From contig NZ_CABUHK010000014.1 of the NCBI RefSeq assembly GCF_902491285.1, forward strand, positions 14,544 through 78,543: a stretch of DNA of 64,000 bases, written 5' to 3'. Below the pieces are notes generated by a model, which saw nothing but the letters and a program-made list of their open reading frames with translations, made no database searches and was not told the DNA's origin. Below, piece by piece: positions 27,909 through 36,256 of this stretch (the stretch's first letter is position 1; each line of letters starts with the position of its first letter). The translations under genes and the position numbers were made by a program. Origin of the DNA: an uncultured Bacteroides sp. GTDB taxonomy: Bacteria; Bacteroidota; Bacteroidia; Bacteroidales; Bacteroidaceae.

Positions 27909-28316
27909 TTAGTTTCGTTGTCTTTTGGGTTTTCCGGAAAAGATTGTCAGTTCGAAAATAGTAAATATGATTTCGGTTGTGGAATAACCGTTGAGATCAT
28001 ATTCCAGGTTTTCGTTGTCGGAGTAATATTTGAGATAAACGGTTGGAGTTCCTTTATCGAAATCAAGAAAAAGATAAGAAGTGTAATCGTAGATACCCAG
28101 GCCGGCAAACTCATTTAATATGGCAGTATTGAAGAGCGTGCACCATCCTGTTGTCTCTTCCTGTCCCGACATTTCGAATCTGCGATGTTCTTTACTGAAA
28201 TCCTCTTCTTTTACATACTTGAGTTGCTTTTTAATTTCCGGACTGAAAGCCAGGCGTTGTCTGATGAATTTGAGGACTTCTTCTTTTGTCATTTGCTTCA
28301 ATTGGGTTATTTCCAT
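27909..28316 (-). CDS. Hypothetical protein
   Basis: A 135-residue soluble protein that I do not recognise. It has no signal peptide or membrane helix. The first half is charged and helical (TKEEVLKFIRQRLAF); the second is aromatic and beta-rich (YTSYLFLDFDKGTPTVYLKYY). It ends in a basic KPKRQRN tail. It sits alone between rpmE2 and the efflux operon, with its own terminator. A coherent composition and length support a real gene. Confidence 0.65.
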   Translation of the reverse strand: MEITQLKQMTKEEVLKFIRQRLAFSPEIKKQLKYVKEEDFSKEHRRFEMSGQEETTGWCTLFNTAILNEFAGLGIYDYTSYLFLDFDKGTPTVYLKYYSDNENLEYDLNGYSTTEIIFTIFELTIFSGKPKRQRN

Positions 28317-28426
28317 TTTGGGGTTTATTAAGTTGCCAAAGTTACTTTCTTTATTTGAAAATCAGTAGGAATCGGAACTATTTCTTTAAAAAAAATCTGG
28401 TTTGTCTTGCTGTGGCGTTTTAAACG

Positions 28427-28465
28427 AAAAAGAGGAAATTCTCTAGTGGGAATCTCCTCTTTTTT
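28427..28465 (-). terminator. Terminator of rpmE2
   Basis: AAAAAGAGGA (28427-28436) pairs with TCCTCTTTTT (28455-28464), immediately downstream of rpmE2. Confidence 0.8.
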
Positions 28466-28485
28466 CATCTTTAAGAAAGATCGAA

Positions 28486-28740
28486 TTATTTCTTCTTACG
28501 GTCACCGTAGCGGCTCATGAACTTATCAACACGTCCTGCAGTATCTACCAATGTAGATTTACCTGTATAGAACGGGTGAGAAGTGTTAGAGATTTCAATC
28601 TTCAGCAACGGATAAGTTTCACCTTCGAATTCGATGGTTTCTTTAGTTGCTACAGTTGATTTAGATAAAAACATGTCACCATTTGACATATCTTTAAATA
28701 CTACCGGACGGTATGATTCTGGATGAAGGCCTTTTTTCAT
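28486..28740 (-). CDS. rpmE2: 50S ribosomal protein L31, type B
   Basis: An 84-residue ribosomal protein beginning [19 protein letters not shown] and containing the family block [22 protein letters not shown]. It has no cysteines, so it is the zinc-independent type B. In many bacteria this form replaces a zinc-binding L31 when zinc is scarce. I see no second L31 or Zur-like operator here, so it may simply be the only L31. Single gene with a -7 box 76 bases upstream and a terminator. Confidence 0.95.
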   Translation of the reverse strand: MKKGLHPESYRPVVFKDMSNGDMFLSKSTVATKETIEFEGETYPLLKIEISNTSHPFYTGKSTLVDTAGRVDKFMSRYGDRKKK

Positions 28741-28815
28741 TTCAGTATCTGTTTTTTTAATTTATATTCTGTTACTATTTTGGTAAGAAATAGTGTAATG
28801 GTCATTTTCAGAGCG

Positions 28816-28823
28816 CAAAGATA
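28816..28823 (-). promoter_or_regulatory. -7 promoter box for rpmE2
   Basis: TATCTTTG on the minus strand, 76 bases before the rpmE2 ATG, giving a leader of about 65 bases. Confidence 0.5.
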
Positions 28824-29064
28824 ATGCATTTATGTGAAATAGAAAAAGGTTTTGCAGAAAAAAAAGAAGATAAAGTGGTTTGGTGCTCTGTGAGATCACT
28901 CTAATTACTCACCACCTGACTATTTTATCTTTTAGTTATTTATTTGCAAGGTAGACATTACAATCTAATGCCGGACTAGCTTTCCGGCTGGATTTAGATG
29001 GCCGATTTAAACCTTTTTCTACTATATTTTTCTTTCCGATGTTCGTTATTCGATGGATAATGCT
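28824..29064. other. Gene-free region between rpmE2 and fba
   Basis: No gene is supported. Two dyads are visible. A GATAAA-GTGGT block (about 28868-28879) can pair with ACCAC and TTTATC (about 28909-28928), interrupted by a bulge. GCCGGA near 28970 pairs with TCCGGC near 28982 inside a longer TCTAA/TTTAGA stem, about 90 bp upstream of the fba promoter. Neither has a convincing T-tract on the plus strand. Confidence 0.4.
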
Positions 29065-29072
29065 TACTTTTG
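29065..29072 (+). promoter_or_regulatory. -7 promoter box for fba
   Basis: TACTTTTG fits TAnnTTTG, 39 bases before the fba ATG. Confidence 0.5.
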
Positions 29073-29111
29073 CGTAGAATTTTTATTCACTAACAATAAA
29101 CTTTAAACAAA

Positions 29112-30116
29112 ATGGTAAATTACAAAGATTTAGGATTGGTAAACACAAAAGAAATGTTTGCTAAGGCTATCAAAGGTGGATATGCTATCCCAGCATTCAA
29201 CTTCAACAATATGGAACAGATGCAGGCTATCATCAAGGCTGCTGTTGAAACTAAATCTCCTGTGATTCTTCAGGTTTCTAAAGGTGCTCGTCAGTATGCT
29301 AACGCTACTTTGTTGCGTTATATGGCTCAGGGTGCTGTAGAATATGCTAAAGAATTAGGCTGCGCACATCCCGAAATCGTTCTTCATCTTGACCACGGAG
29401 ATACTTTCGAAACTTGTAAGTCTTGTATCGATTCTGGTTTCTCTTCAGTAATGATCGACGGTTCTCATCTCCCTTACGAAGAAAACGTTGCATTGACTAA
29501 GAAAGTGGTTGATTACGCTCACCAGTTTGACGTAACAGTTGAAGGCGAACTTGGTGTATTGGCAGGAGTAGAAGATGAAGTTTCTGCTGACCACCACACA
29601 TATACTGATCCTGAAGAAGTTATTGATTTCGCTACTCGTACAGGTTGCGACTCTTTGGCTATCTCAATCGGTACTTCTCACGGTGCTTATAAATTTACTC
29701 CGGAACAATGTCACATCGATCCGGCTACCGGCATGATGGTTCCTCCTCCATTGGCATTCGACGTTTTGGATGCTGTAATGGAAAAACTTCCGGGATTCCC
29801 TATCGTTCTTCACGGTTCATCTTCAGTTCCTCAGGAAGAAGTGGCAACTATCAACAAGTTCGGTGGTAACCTGAAAGCTGCTATCGGTATTCCTGAAGAA
29901 TGGTTGCGTAAAGCTGCTACTTCTGCAGTTTGCAAAATCAACATTGACTCAGACTCTCGTTTGGCTATGACTGCTGCTATCCGTCAGACTTTTGCTGAAA
30001 AACCGGCTGAATTCGACCCACGTAAGTATCTTGGTCCGGCTCGTGACAATATGGAAAAATTGTACAAGCACAAAATCATCAACGTACTTGGTTCAGACAA
30101 CAAATTGGCTCAGTAA
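29112..30116 (+). CDS. fba: Class II fructose-1,6-bisphosphate aldolase
   Basis: Glycolytic and gluconeogenic zinc-dependent aldolase: fructose-1,6-bisphosphate to DHAP + G3P. It has 334 residues. Motifs: AFNFNNMEQ near 25, zinc-ligand region VLHLDHGDTFE near 93, EGELGVLAG(VE)DE near 142, and the phosphate-binding GTSHGAYK and VLHGSSSVP motifs. Codon use is strongly biased to T-ending codons such as GCT and GGT compared with the neighbours, as expected for a highly expressed gene. Single gene with its own promoter and terminator. Confidence 0.96.
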   Translation: MVNYKDLGLVNTKEMFAKAIKGGYAIPAFNFNNMEQMQAIIKAAVETKSPVILQVSKGARQYANATLLRYMAQGAVEYAKELGCAHPEIVLHLDHGDTFETCKSCIDSGFSSVMIDGSHLPYEENVALTKKVVDYAHQFDVTVEGELGVLAGVEDEVSADHHTYTDPEEVIDFATRTGCDSLAISIGTSHGAYKFTPEQCHIDPATGMMVPPPLAFDVLDAVMEKLPGFPIVLHGSSSVPQEEVATINKFGGNLKAAIGIPEEWLRKAATSAVCKINIDSDSRLAMTAAIRQTFAEKPAEFDPRKYLGPARDNMEKLYKHKIINVLGSDNKLAQ

Positions 30117-30142
30117 TCATCAGATTATTCCAATATAATAGG

Positions 30143-30178
30143 AAAGGCTGCTTCCGGTTGACGGTTGCAGCCTTTTTT
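30143..30178 (+). terminator. Terminator of fba
   Basis: AAAGGCTGC (30143-30151) pairs with GCAGCCTTT (30167-30175), followed by T's. Confidence 0.85.
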
Positions 30179-30223
30179 ATTCTTGTTTGCTACAACAGAA
30201 CAGATAAGATAAACTGTAAGATA

Positions 30224-30262
30224 ATAAAAACGCTCCTTTCCCGAAAGAAAGAAGCGTTTTAT
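30224..30262 (-). terminator. Terminator of the methylmalonyl-CoA decarboxylase operon
   Basis: AAAACGCT (30227-30234) with a CTTTC extension pairs with GAAAG and AGCGTTTT (30246-30260); T-rich on the minus strand; just downstream of mmdB. Confidence 0.8.
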
Positions 30263-30286
30263 TATAAAGGATAGTTGTCTTACGTC

Positions 30287-31447
30287 TTACATCAAGAATC
30301 CCAACAGGATACCGGCAGCGACAGCCGAACCGATTACACCTGCTACATTCGGTCCCATAGCGTGCATCAGCAAGTAATTGGCCGGGTCGTATTCCAGGCC
30401 GATAACTTGTGAGATACGTGCCGAGTCAGGAACTGCAGATACGCCTGCGTTCCCAATCAATGGATTGATCTTATTGCCCTTCTTCAGGAAGAGGTTGAAT
30501 ATCTTCACGAAGATTACACCGGACGCAGTTGCAATAACGAACGACAATGCACCGAGGGCGAAAATCTTGATAGAATCGAAAGTAAGGAACTCCGAAGCCT
30601 GAGTAGAAGCACCTACTGTCAAACCTAACAGGATAGTGATCGTGTCAATCAACGGACCGCTTGCCGTATTGGCAAGACGACGGGTTACACCGCTTTCTTT
30701 CAAGAGGTTACCAAAGAACAGCATACCCAGCAAAGGCAGACCGGAAGGAACCAGAAAACAAGTCAGCAACAAACCGATAATCGGGAAAATCACCTTCTCT
30801 GTGTGAGAAACGGCACGCGGCGGTTTCATGCGGATGACACGTTCGTTCTTTGTGGTGAGCAGACGCATGATAGGCGGCTGTATCACCGGAACCAACGCCA
30901 TATAGGAGTAGGCGGACACCGCAATGGCTCCCATCAGGTTAGGTGCTAGCTTAGAGGACAGGAAGATAGCCGTCGGGCCGTCCGCACCACCGATAATACC
31001 GATTGCACCGGCTTGCATAGGGTCGAATCCCATTTCCAATGCGATCATGTATGCACCGAAGATACCGAACTGTGCTGCTGCACCGATCAACATCAATTTC
31101 GGGTTGGAGATAAGTGCCGAGAAGTCCGTCATGGCTCCAATGCCCAAGAAGATGAGCGGCGGATACCATCCGGAGGTTACTCCCTGATACAATATATTCA
31201 AAACTGAACCTTCTTCGTAAATACCGACTTTCAGTCCGGCATCCATATTAAAAGGTATATTACCGATCAGCATACCGAACCCGATAGGAATCAGCAACAT
31301 CGGCTCGAACTCTTTGGCAATAGCCAAATAGATGAACACCAAGCCTACAAGAATCATAACCACATGTCCCGCAGTAGCGTTAGCGAAACCCGTGTAGGTC
31401 CAGAAGTCGGCAAGGTTGTTTCCTAAAAAGTTTATAAAATCTCCCAT
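30287..31447 (-). CDS. mmdB: Sodium ion-translocating decarboxylase beta subunit (methylmalonyl-CoA decarboxylase)
   Basis: A 386-residue multi-pass membrane protein, paralogous to oadB at 20954-22189. It carries the shared motifs IGAMTDFSALI, GIIGGADGPTAIFLSS and GNAGVSAVPDSARISQ, and a C-terminal MGPNVAGVIGSAVAAGILLG. Within the operon it should use carboxybiotin made from methylmalonyl-CoA and export sodium. The ATG at 31447 is preferred because it falls one base after the stop codon of the biotin carrier gene; a TTG three codons earlier would overlap that gene. Last gene of the operon. Confidence 0.93.
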   Translation of the reverse strand: MGDFINFLGNNLADFWTYTGFANATAGHVVMILVGLVFIYLAIAKEFEPMLLIPIGFGMLIGNIPFNMDAGLKVGIYEEGSVLNILYQGVTSGWYPPLIFLGIGAMTDFSALISNPKLMLIGAAAQFGIFGAYMIALEMGFDPMQAGAIGIIGGADGPTAIFLSSKLAPNLMGAIAVSAYSYMALVPVIQPPIMRLLTTKNERVIRMKPPRAVSHTEKVIFPIIGLLLTCFLVPSGLPLLGMLFFGNLLKESGVTRRLANTASGPLIDTITILLGLTVGASTQASEFLTFDSIKIFALGALSFVIATASGVIFVKIFNLFLKKGNKINPLIGNAGVSAVPDSARISQVIGLEYDPANYLLMHAMGPNVAGVIGSAVAAGILLGFLM

Positions 31448-31448
31448 A

Positions 31449-31880
31449 TTATTCAATAATTACGAGGTCATTACCTTCAAGAACAGAATCTCCCTTATTT
31501 ACATTGATGGCAGTAATCTTGCCGTCTTTGTCCGCATTGATATTGTTTTCCATTTTCATGGCTTCCAATATAATGATGGTCTGTCCTTTCTTTACAGTAT
31601 CACCTACATTCACTTTGATGTCGAGGATAACGCCCGGCAGTGGAGACTTGACACCTGATTTACCGGTAGACGGAGCGGCCGGTTTCACCACTTGGGTAGG
31701 AGCGGTAGGCGCATTAGGCATAGGGCGTACTACTACCGGTTTGGCAGCCGCTTTGGGCTGTTTTTCCATTTCTACTTTATAATGTGTACCGTTCACTTCT
31801 ACATGAGCGATATTGTCTTCAATATCTCCGATGGTTACTTTATATGAGTTACCGTTGATTTTATATTTATATTCTTTCAT
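31449..31880 (-). CDS. mmdC: Biotin carboxyl carrier subunit of methylmalonyl-CoA decarboxylase
   Basis: A 143-residue carrier protein. The N-terminal region (1-45) has MKEYKYKINGNSYKV, a proline/alanine-rich linker follows (about 46-75), and the C-terminal biotinyl domain has the biotin lysine K109 in EAMKMEN. It carries CO2 from the carboxyltransferase (mmdA) to the membrane beta subunit (mmdB). It lies 24 bp after mmdD and one base before mmdB. Confidence 0.93.
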   Translation of the reverse strand: MKEYKYKINGNSYKVTIGDIEDNIAHVEVNGTHYKVEMEKQPKAAAKPVVVRPMPNAPTAPTQVVKPAAPSTGKSGVKSPLPGVILDIKVNVGDTVKKGQTIIILEAMKMENNINADKDGKITAINVNKGDSVLEGNDLVIIE

Positions 31881-31904
31881 CGTTTTTACTTTTTATAAGG
31901 TGAC

Positions 31905-32825
31905 TTACTTTCTGGGAGGAGTTTCACGCAAAGTATAAATCTTCGAACTCCACGGTGAATAGCTGCGTTTCACACGAGTGATGGTCAGTACGGTTTCTTC
32001 TACGTCGTGTACTTCATCCTGCATTTCGTGCAATGCCATAGAGATAGCGGCATAGACTTCACCCGGAGCTTGCGACAATTCTTTAGCTTCGCGTTTGTCG
32101 ATACCTTTAGATTTCATTGCATTGCGGTTACTCAAGTTCACGGCAACCTTGCCTACAATCTTGAAAGCAATAAAAAGAAGAATCAATCCGCAGAATACCA
32201 CGCTCATGGCAGAAATGGACATACCGATACCTACCGAGTCATGCTCTTCGAACTTTTCCATCTTGGCATTGCTGTCAAGGGTCTGGTTGTTTGTGCTCGG
32301 AGTTACATATTTGTCCTTGCTTCCGCCTTTCACTTCCCAGTCTGCTGCTCCGTCGCTTATACGTGCAAACGATTGGTCGGCCTTCAAAGCACCTGCCGGT
32401 ACTACAATCTGGTCCATCAGCTTTTTACCGGAGTCAAACAATCCTACCCAGTTGGCTGTTTCGGGATTCAGTTTGAAACTAGTGTGGAAAGTTCCGCGGT
32501 TGGGTTGGCCGTCTGCCCAGAATAAGGCGTGTTGGCGTGGTTTCACTACCGTAAGTATATCACCTTTCGGGATAAAGTAAGTGACTGTATCGCCCGGCTG
32601 GCTGCTTACTTTCAGCAAGCAAGCTGCTAAATCGGCGCTACCGAATGATTTATTGAATATTTCAATCCATGCACTGTGCAGTCCGTAATCATCCTGAAAG
32701 CTGCTTTGGTTATCTATCAGGATTTCGTTCAGAACCAGCTTGTTATTAGACTTTTTCTCTCCACAAGAAGTCAGCCCAATCAGCAATAGCAAAGAAAGGA
32801 ATATTCCGATTTTGGTTTTGTTCAT
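31905..32825 (-). CDS. mmdD: OadG-family gamma subunit fused to a lipoprotein-anchored lamin-tail domain
   Basis: A 306-residue fusion. A lipoprotein signal (lipobox LTSC, C21) is followed by a lamin-tail-like beta-sandwich (about 30-165) with LVLNEILIDN and HSAWIEIFNKS. Next come a linker, one membrane helix near 205-228 (MSAMSVVFCGLILLFIAFKIVG), and a cytoplasmic tail with the APGEVYAAISMALHEM block like the AAI(T/S)AAV segment of OadG proteins. The usual gamma subunit is under 100 residues, so the periplasmic part is an addition. It lies in the proper gamma slot of the operon. The function of the lamin-tail domain is unknown; adhesion or cell-envelope anchoring are possibilities. Confidence 0.85.
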   Translation of the reverse strand: MNKTKIGIFLSLLLLIGLTSCGEKKSNNKLVLNEILIDNQSSFQDDYGLHSAWIEIFNKSFGSADLAACLLKVSSQPGDTVTYFIPKGDILTVVKPRQHALFWADGQPNRGTFHTSFKLNPETANWVGLFDSGKKLMDQIVVPAGALKADQSFARISDGAADWEVKGGSKDKYVTPSTNNQTLDSNAKMEKFEEHDSVGIGMSISAMSVVFCGLILLFIAFKIVGKVAVNLSNRNAMKSKGIDKREAKELSQAPGEVYAAISMALHEMQDEVHDVEETVLTITRVKRSYSPWSSKIYTLRETPPRK

Positions 32826-32857
32826 AATCGTTCTTGTTTTTAATGTGAAAAGTTGGA

Positions 32858-34411
32858 TTACAACGGAATATTACCATGCTTCTTAGCCGGGTTGGTCAGT
32901 TTCTTGGTTTGCAACTGCTGCAAAGCGCGGATGACACGGAAACGTGTGTTACGTGGTTCAATCACATCATCAATGTAACCGTATTTAGCTGCATTATAAG
33001 GATTGGCGAACAGTTTCGTGTATTCTGCTTCTTTTTCGGCAAGGAACTGAGCCGGATTTTCCTGATCTTTTGCTTCACGTGCGTACAATACTTCTACTGC
33101 ACCTGCACCACCCATTACTGCGATTTCAGCCGTCGGCCATGCATAGTTCATATCACCGCGAAGTTGCTTACAACTCATCACGATGTGAGAACCGCCATAA
33201 GACTTGCGCAATGTGATAGTTACTTTAGGTACGGTAGCTTCACCGTAAGCATACAGCAACTTGGCGCCGTGAAGAATAACGCCGTTGTATTCCTGGCCTG
33301 TTCCCGGAAGGAATCCCGGTACGTCTACCAATGATACGATAGGAATATTGAATGCGTCGCAGAAACGAACGAAACGTGCACCCTTACGAGATGCGTTGCT
33401 GTCAAGCACACCTGCCAGATATTTAGGCTGGTTGGCAACGATACCCACGGATTGTCCGTTGAAGCGTGCGAAACCGATGATAATATTCTTGGCGTAGTCT
33501 TTCTGGATTTCCAGGAATTCCCCATTGTCAACAACAGCACCGATTACTTCGTACATATCGTATGGCTTGGTCGGACTGTCAGGGATAATATCGTTCAGAG
33601 AATCTTCCAGGCGGTCGATCGGGTCTGTACAATCCACATATGGAGCTTCTTCAAGATTATTCTGAGGAATATAGCTCAACAGTTTGCGGATGAGGGCAAA
33701 ACCTTCTTCTTCAGTCTTGGCAGTGAAGTGAGTGACGCCTGATTTAGTTGAGTGAACACTTGCACCACCGAGGTTTTCCTGGCTTACATCTTCACCTGTT
33801 ACGGTCTTTACAACTTTAGGTCCGGTAAGGAACATATAAGAAGTACCTTCCATCATCAGCGTAAAGTCCGTCAAAGCCGGAGAGTAAACGGCACCACCGG
33901 CACAAGGACCGAAGATACCTGAAATCTGCGGGATAACACCGGAAGCCAGAATGTTACGCTGGAAGATTTCTGCATAACCAGCCAATGCGTTGATACCTTC
34001 CTGAATACGTGCGCCACCCGAGTCGTTGATACCGATACAAGGAGCACCCATCTTCATGGCCTGATCCATGATTTTACAGATCTTCAATGACATCGTTTCC
34101 GATAATGAACCGGCGGAAACAGTGAAATCCTGTGCGAAAACATATACCAAACGTCCTTCGATAGTACCGCAACCGGTTACTACACCATCACCCGGATAAT
34201 GTTTTTTGTCCATGCCGAAGTTCGTGCATCTGTGCTCAACGAACATATCCATTTCTTCGAAGCTACCTTCGTCCAGCAGCATAGCCAAACGCTCGCGTGC
34301 TGTATATTTCCCTTTTTCATGTTGCTTCGCAATTGCTTTTTCGCCGCCCCCGAGACGTGCTACGGCACGGCGTTCAATAAGCTCTTTAATTTTTTCAAGT
34401 TGATTACTCAT
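32858..34411 (-). CDS. mmdA: Methylmalonyl-CoA decarboxylase alpha subunit (acyl-CoA carboxyltransferase)
   Basis: A 517-residue cytoplasmic carboxyltransferase that moves CO2 from methylmalonyl-CoA to biotin, giving propionyl-CoA. Crotonase-fold halves carry the oxyanion motifs [13 protein letters not shown] (about 118-130) and [17 protein letters not shown] (about 160-177), and later [16 protein letters not shown] and [10 protein letters not shown]. The protein belongs to the propionyl-CoA carboxylase beta family; assignment to decarboxylation rests on the neighbours (epimerase, biotin carrier, beta and gamma pump subunits). Confidence 0.94.
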   Translation of the reverse strand: MSNQLEKIKELIERRAVARLGGGEKAIAKQHEKGKYTARERLAMLLDEGSFEEMDMFVEHRCTNFGMDKKHYPGDGVVTGCGTIEGRLVYVFAQDFTVSAGSLSETMSLKICKIMDQAMKMGAPCIGINDSGGARIQEGINALAGYAEIFQRNILASGVIPQISGIFGPCAGGAVYSPALTDFTLMMEGTSYMFLTGPKVVKTVTGEDVSQENLGGASVHSTKSGVTHFTAKTEEEGFALIRKLLSYIPQNNLEEAPYVDCTDPIDRLEDSLNDIIPDSPTKPYDMYEVIGAVVDNGEFLEIQKDYAKNIIIGFARFNGQSVGIVANQPKYLAGVLDSNASRKGARFVRFCDAFNIPIVSLVDVPGFLPGTGQEYNGVILHGAKLLYAYGEATVPKVTITLRKSYGGSHIVMSCKQLRGDMNYAWPTAEIAVMGGAGAVEVLYAREAKDQENPAQFLAEKEAEYTKLFANPYNAAKYGYIDDVIEPRNTRFRVIRALQQLQTKKLTNPAKKHGNIPL

Positions 34412-34440
34412 GAGTTCTTGTTAGTTTTTAGAGTTTATGA

Positions 34441-34845
34441 TTAATGTTCGCAGAGTTCTGTCAGCACACCCAGAGTTGATTTCGGGTGAAGGAAAGCGAT
34501 GTTCAAACCTTCTGCACCCTTGCGCGGAGCTTTGTCGATAAGACGGATTTCCTTGTTTTCCGCTTCCGCCAAAGCATTGGCTACACCGTCTTCTACAGCA
34601 AATGCAACGTGGTGAACACCCGCACCTTTGTTTTCAATAAACTTTGCAATGGTACTCTCAGGGCAAGTCGGCTCCAACAGTTCGATTTTTGTTTCGCCTA
34701 CTTTTAAGAAAGCGGTTCTTACTTTTTGATCTTCCACTGTTTCAATGTTGTAACACTTCAGACCTAATACATTTTCGTAGTAAGGAAGGGCTTCTTCAAT
34801 GCTTTTTACAGCAATGCCCAGATGTTCAATGTGTGAAATCTTCAT
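34441..34845 (-). CDS. mce: Methylmalonyl-CoA epimerase
   Basis: A 134-residue glyoxalase-fold enzyme that interconverts the 2R and 2S forms of methylmalonyl-CoA. It connects the B12-dependent mutase product with the decarboxylase. Metal-ligand motifs are visible: EHLGIAV at the start, KIELLEP in the middle, GVHHVAF, and a C-terminal KSTLGVLTELCEH. First gene of the mce-mmdA-mmdD-mmdC-mmdB operon, 29 bp ahead of mmdA. The mutase genes are not in this window. Confidence 0.95.
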   Translation of the reverse strand: MKISHIEHLGIAVKSIEEALPYYENVLGLKCYNIETVEDQKVRTAFLKVGETKIELLEPTCPESTIAKFIENKGAGVHHVAFAVEDGVANALAEAENKEIRLIDKAPRKGAEGLNIAFLHPKSTLGVLTELCEH

Positions 34846-35019
34846 AACTATACTTTTTTATTTGGTTTTAATTATGTGCTTATACGGCATAAAACAGCAC
34901 AAAGAAAGGCATTTCTTACCTAATAAAGAAATATTTCTGCATTTAATTGTTGCGTTATAAAGCATAAAAAATGGCAGGAAAGGAACACAGGAAGTCGTTT
35001 TGTAATCTTGAGATTACAT

Positions 35020-36018
35020 TTAGACATAAAATTTGACTAGAAGTTTGTTTAACCAATTCCAACTGACGCGAAACCAACGGCGCGTGCTGCTCTGCTTTCC
35101 ACCGAAGCGAAGTACGAAATCACGGTAACCGTGTTTGCGGAACGGAAGCCCTACGTCCATAAACTCCATATGCCGGAATCCACGTTCGTGAGCGTCTTCC
35201 AGCGCTTTCCAAACAGCGAGCACACCGGGATATTGCAATGCGTATGTTTTTCGCATCCCACCCGAGAACCAGAGGAAAGCGTCTTCGCCGGAATAAATGC
35301 AAACCGAACCGCCGATAATCTTCTCCTTATATTTGACAATGAATATTTTTGCCTGTTTCCCTTTGATTAACATACTGTTCATATGCCGGAAGAAATCATT
35401 GGCAGGAAAGTATCTGCGTATGCGGGAAGAATATACTTTGTGTAACATTCGTGAAAAGTCGCGTATTTCTTCTACGGTATGTGCTTCTTCTACTCTTGCT
35501 CCGTTATTAATTCCTTTTTTTATCTGTCGGATACGTGACGGACTGAACCGGTCTTCAGTCTTTTTCATACTGTGCAGTGAATTACGCACCCGTAACCAGT
35601 TGACCGGAAAATAATCATTACTCCGGAAGAATTTGTAACCGAACATGGAATTGTTTAGATTGCGGAATTCAATAAGAAAGCAAGTTCGTGATGCTTCCTG
35701 AGTGAGATGTTCGAGCATTTCACCGAAAACTTCTTCCGCTTTTTCCTTATTAGTGGAAAGAGTTTCGTCCAAAGCTTCGCCTTCGCTATATACTACGCAG
35801 TGCTTGACCAACGAAGAGGGAAGCCACTTCTTTGCTTTACGGATAGCAGCAAGTAAACGTGCCATCGGTTTGCCGTCTTCTGTCGCTACTATTAATAAAG
35901 GTGTATACCCCGGAGTCGCTTCATAAATAAGAAACAGCTCTTTGGAGTGGAATGTATTCTTTCCCGATAAATCGGGAATATCCTTTCCTTTATAATATGT
36001 TGTTAGTTTAAGTGGCAT
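35020..36018 (-). CDS. FemAB/GNAT-like acyltransferase
   Basis: A 332-residue cytoplasmic protein with the tandem GNAT-like layout of FemAB and Acetyltransf_6 proteins. Visible in order: an N-terminal half up to about 140, the basic helix SPSRIRQIKKGINNG near 158, KIIGGSVCIYSGEDAFLWFSGG near 240, and a terminal YPGVLAVWKALEDAHERGFRHMEFMDVG. Relatives transfer aminoacyl or acyl groups in cell-wall or lipid modification; the substrate is not known. It is divergent from susC with a good promoter in the shared region. A small hairpin (35002-35017) lies after its stop. Confidence 0.75.
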   Translation of the reverse strand: MPLKLTTYYKGKDIPDLSGKNTFHSKELFLIYEATPGYTPLLIVATEDGKPMARLLAAIRKAKKWLPSSLVKHCVVYSEGEALDETLSTNKEKAEEVFGEMLEHLTQEASRTCFLIEFRNLNNSMFGYKFFRSNDYFPVNWLRVRNSLHSMKKTEDRFSPSRIRQIKKGINNGARVEEAHTVEEIRDFSRMLHKVYSSRIRRYFPANDFFRHMNSMLIKGKQAKIFIVKYKEKIIGGSVCIYSGEDAFLWFSGGMRKTYALQYPGVLAVWKALEDAHERGFRHMEFMDVGLPFRKHGYRDFVLRFGGKQSSTRRWFRVSWNWLNKLLVKFYV

Positions 36019-36026
36019 CTAGGTAC

Positions 36027-36034
36027 AAATTTAC
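36027..36034 (-). promoter_or_regulatory. Promoter of the FemAB/GNAT gene
   Basis: TAAATTTG on the minus strand fits TAnnTTTG, and a TTGC that could be the -33 element lies about 19-20 bases upstream (near 36053-36056). Nine bases to the ATG. Confidence 0.5.
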
Positions 36035-36189
36035 ACTTTTTATTCTTCATGCAACAATAAAATGGAGATTTTGTTGGGAATACTTGAATTTATAGGTATT
36101 CTAGCTTTACATTTTGAATTGAGAAATGTATTGAAAAAGAAAAATAAGATATTAATGGTGAGTACTTATTGGAATCATAAACGTCTTTT

Positions 36190-36207
36190 AATTGATTATA
36201 ATCAATT
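36190..36207. promoter_or_regulatory. 18-bp perfect palindrome upstream of susC
   Basis: AATTGATTATAATCAATT is its own reverse complement. It ends 49 bases before the susC ATG, so it could be an operator or a leader RNA hairpin. No TAnnTTTG box is evident nearby. Confidence 0.5.
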
Positions 36208-36256
36208 GTTTTTTTGTAAAACAAGGATAATTAATATTAACTTTAAATTAGAACGA

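Noticed and set aside
34846..35019. Riboswitch or operator ahead of the methylmalonyl-CoA operon
   Set aside because: Only AT-rich sequence with minor dyads; no B12-box or repeated operator visible.
36062..36256. 65-codon N-terminal extension of the first SusC
   Set aside because: The extension would put a lysine/asparagine-rich segment ahead of a normal signal peptide and contains the 18-bp palindrome; the internal ATG is more plausible.
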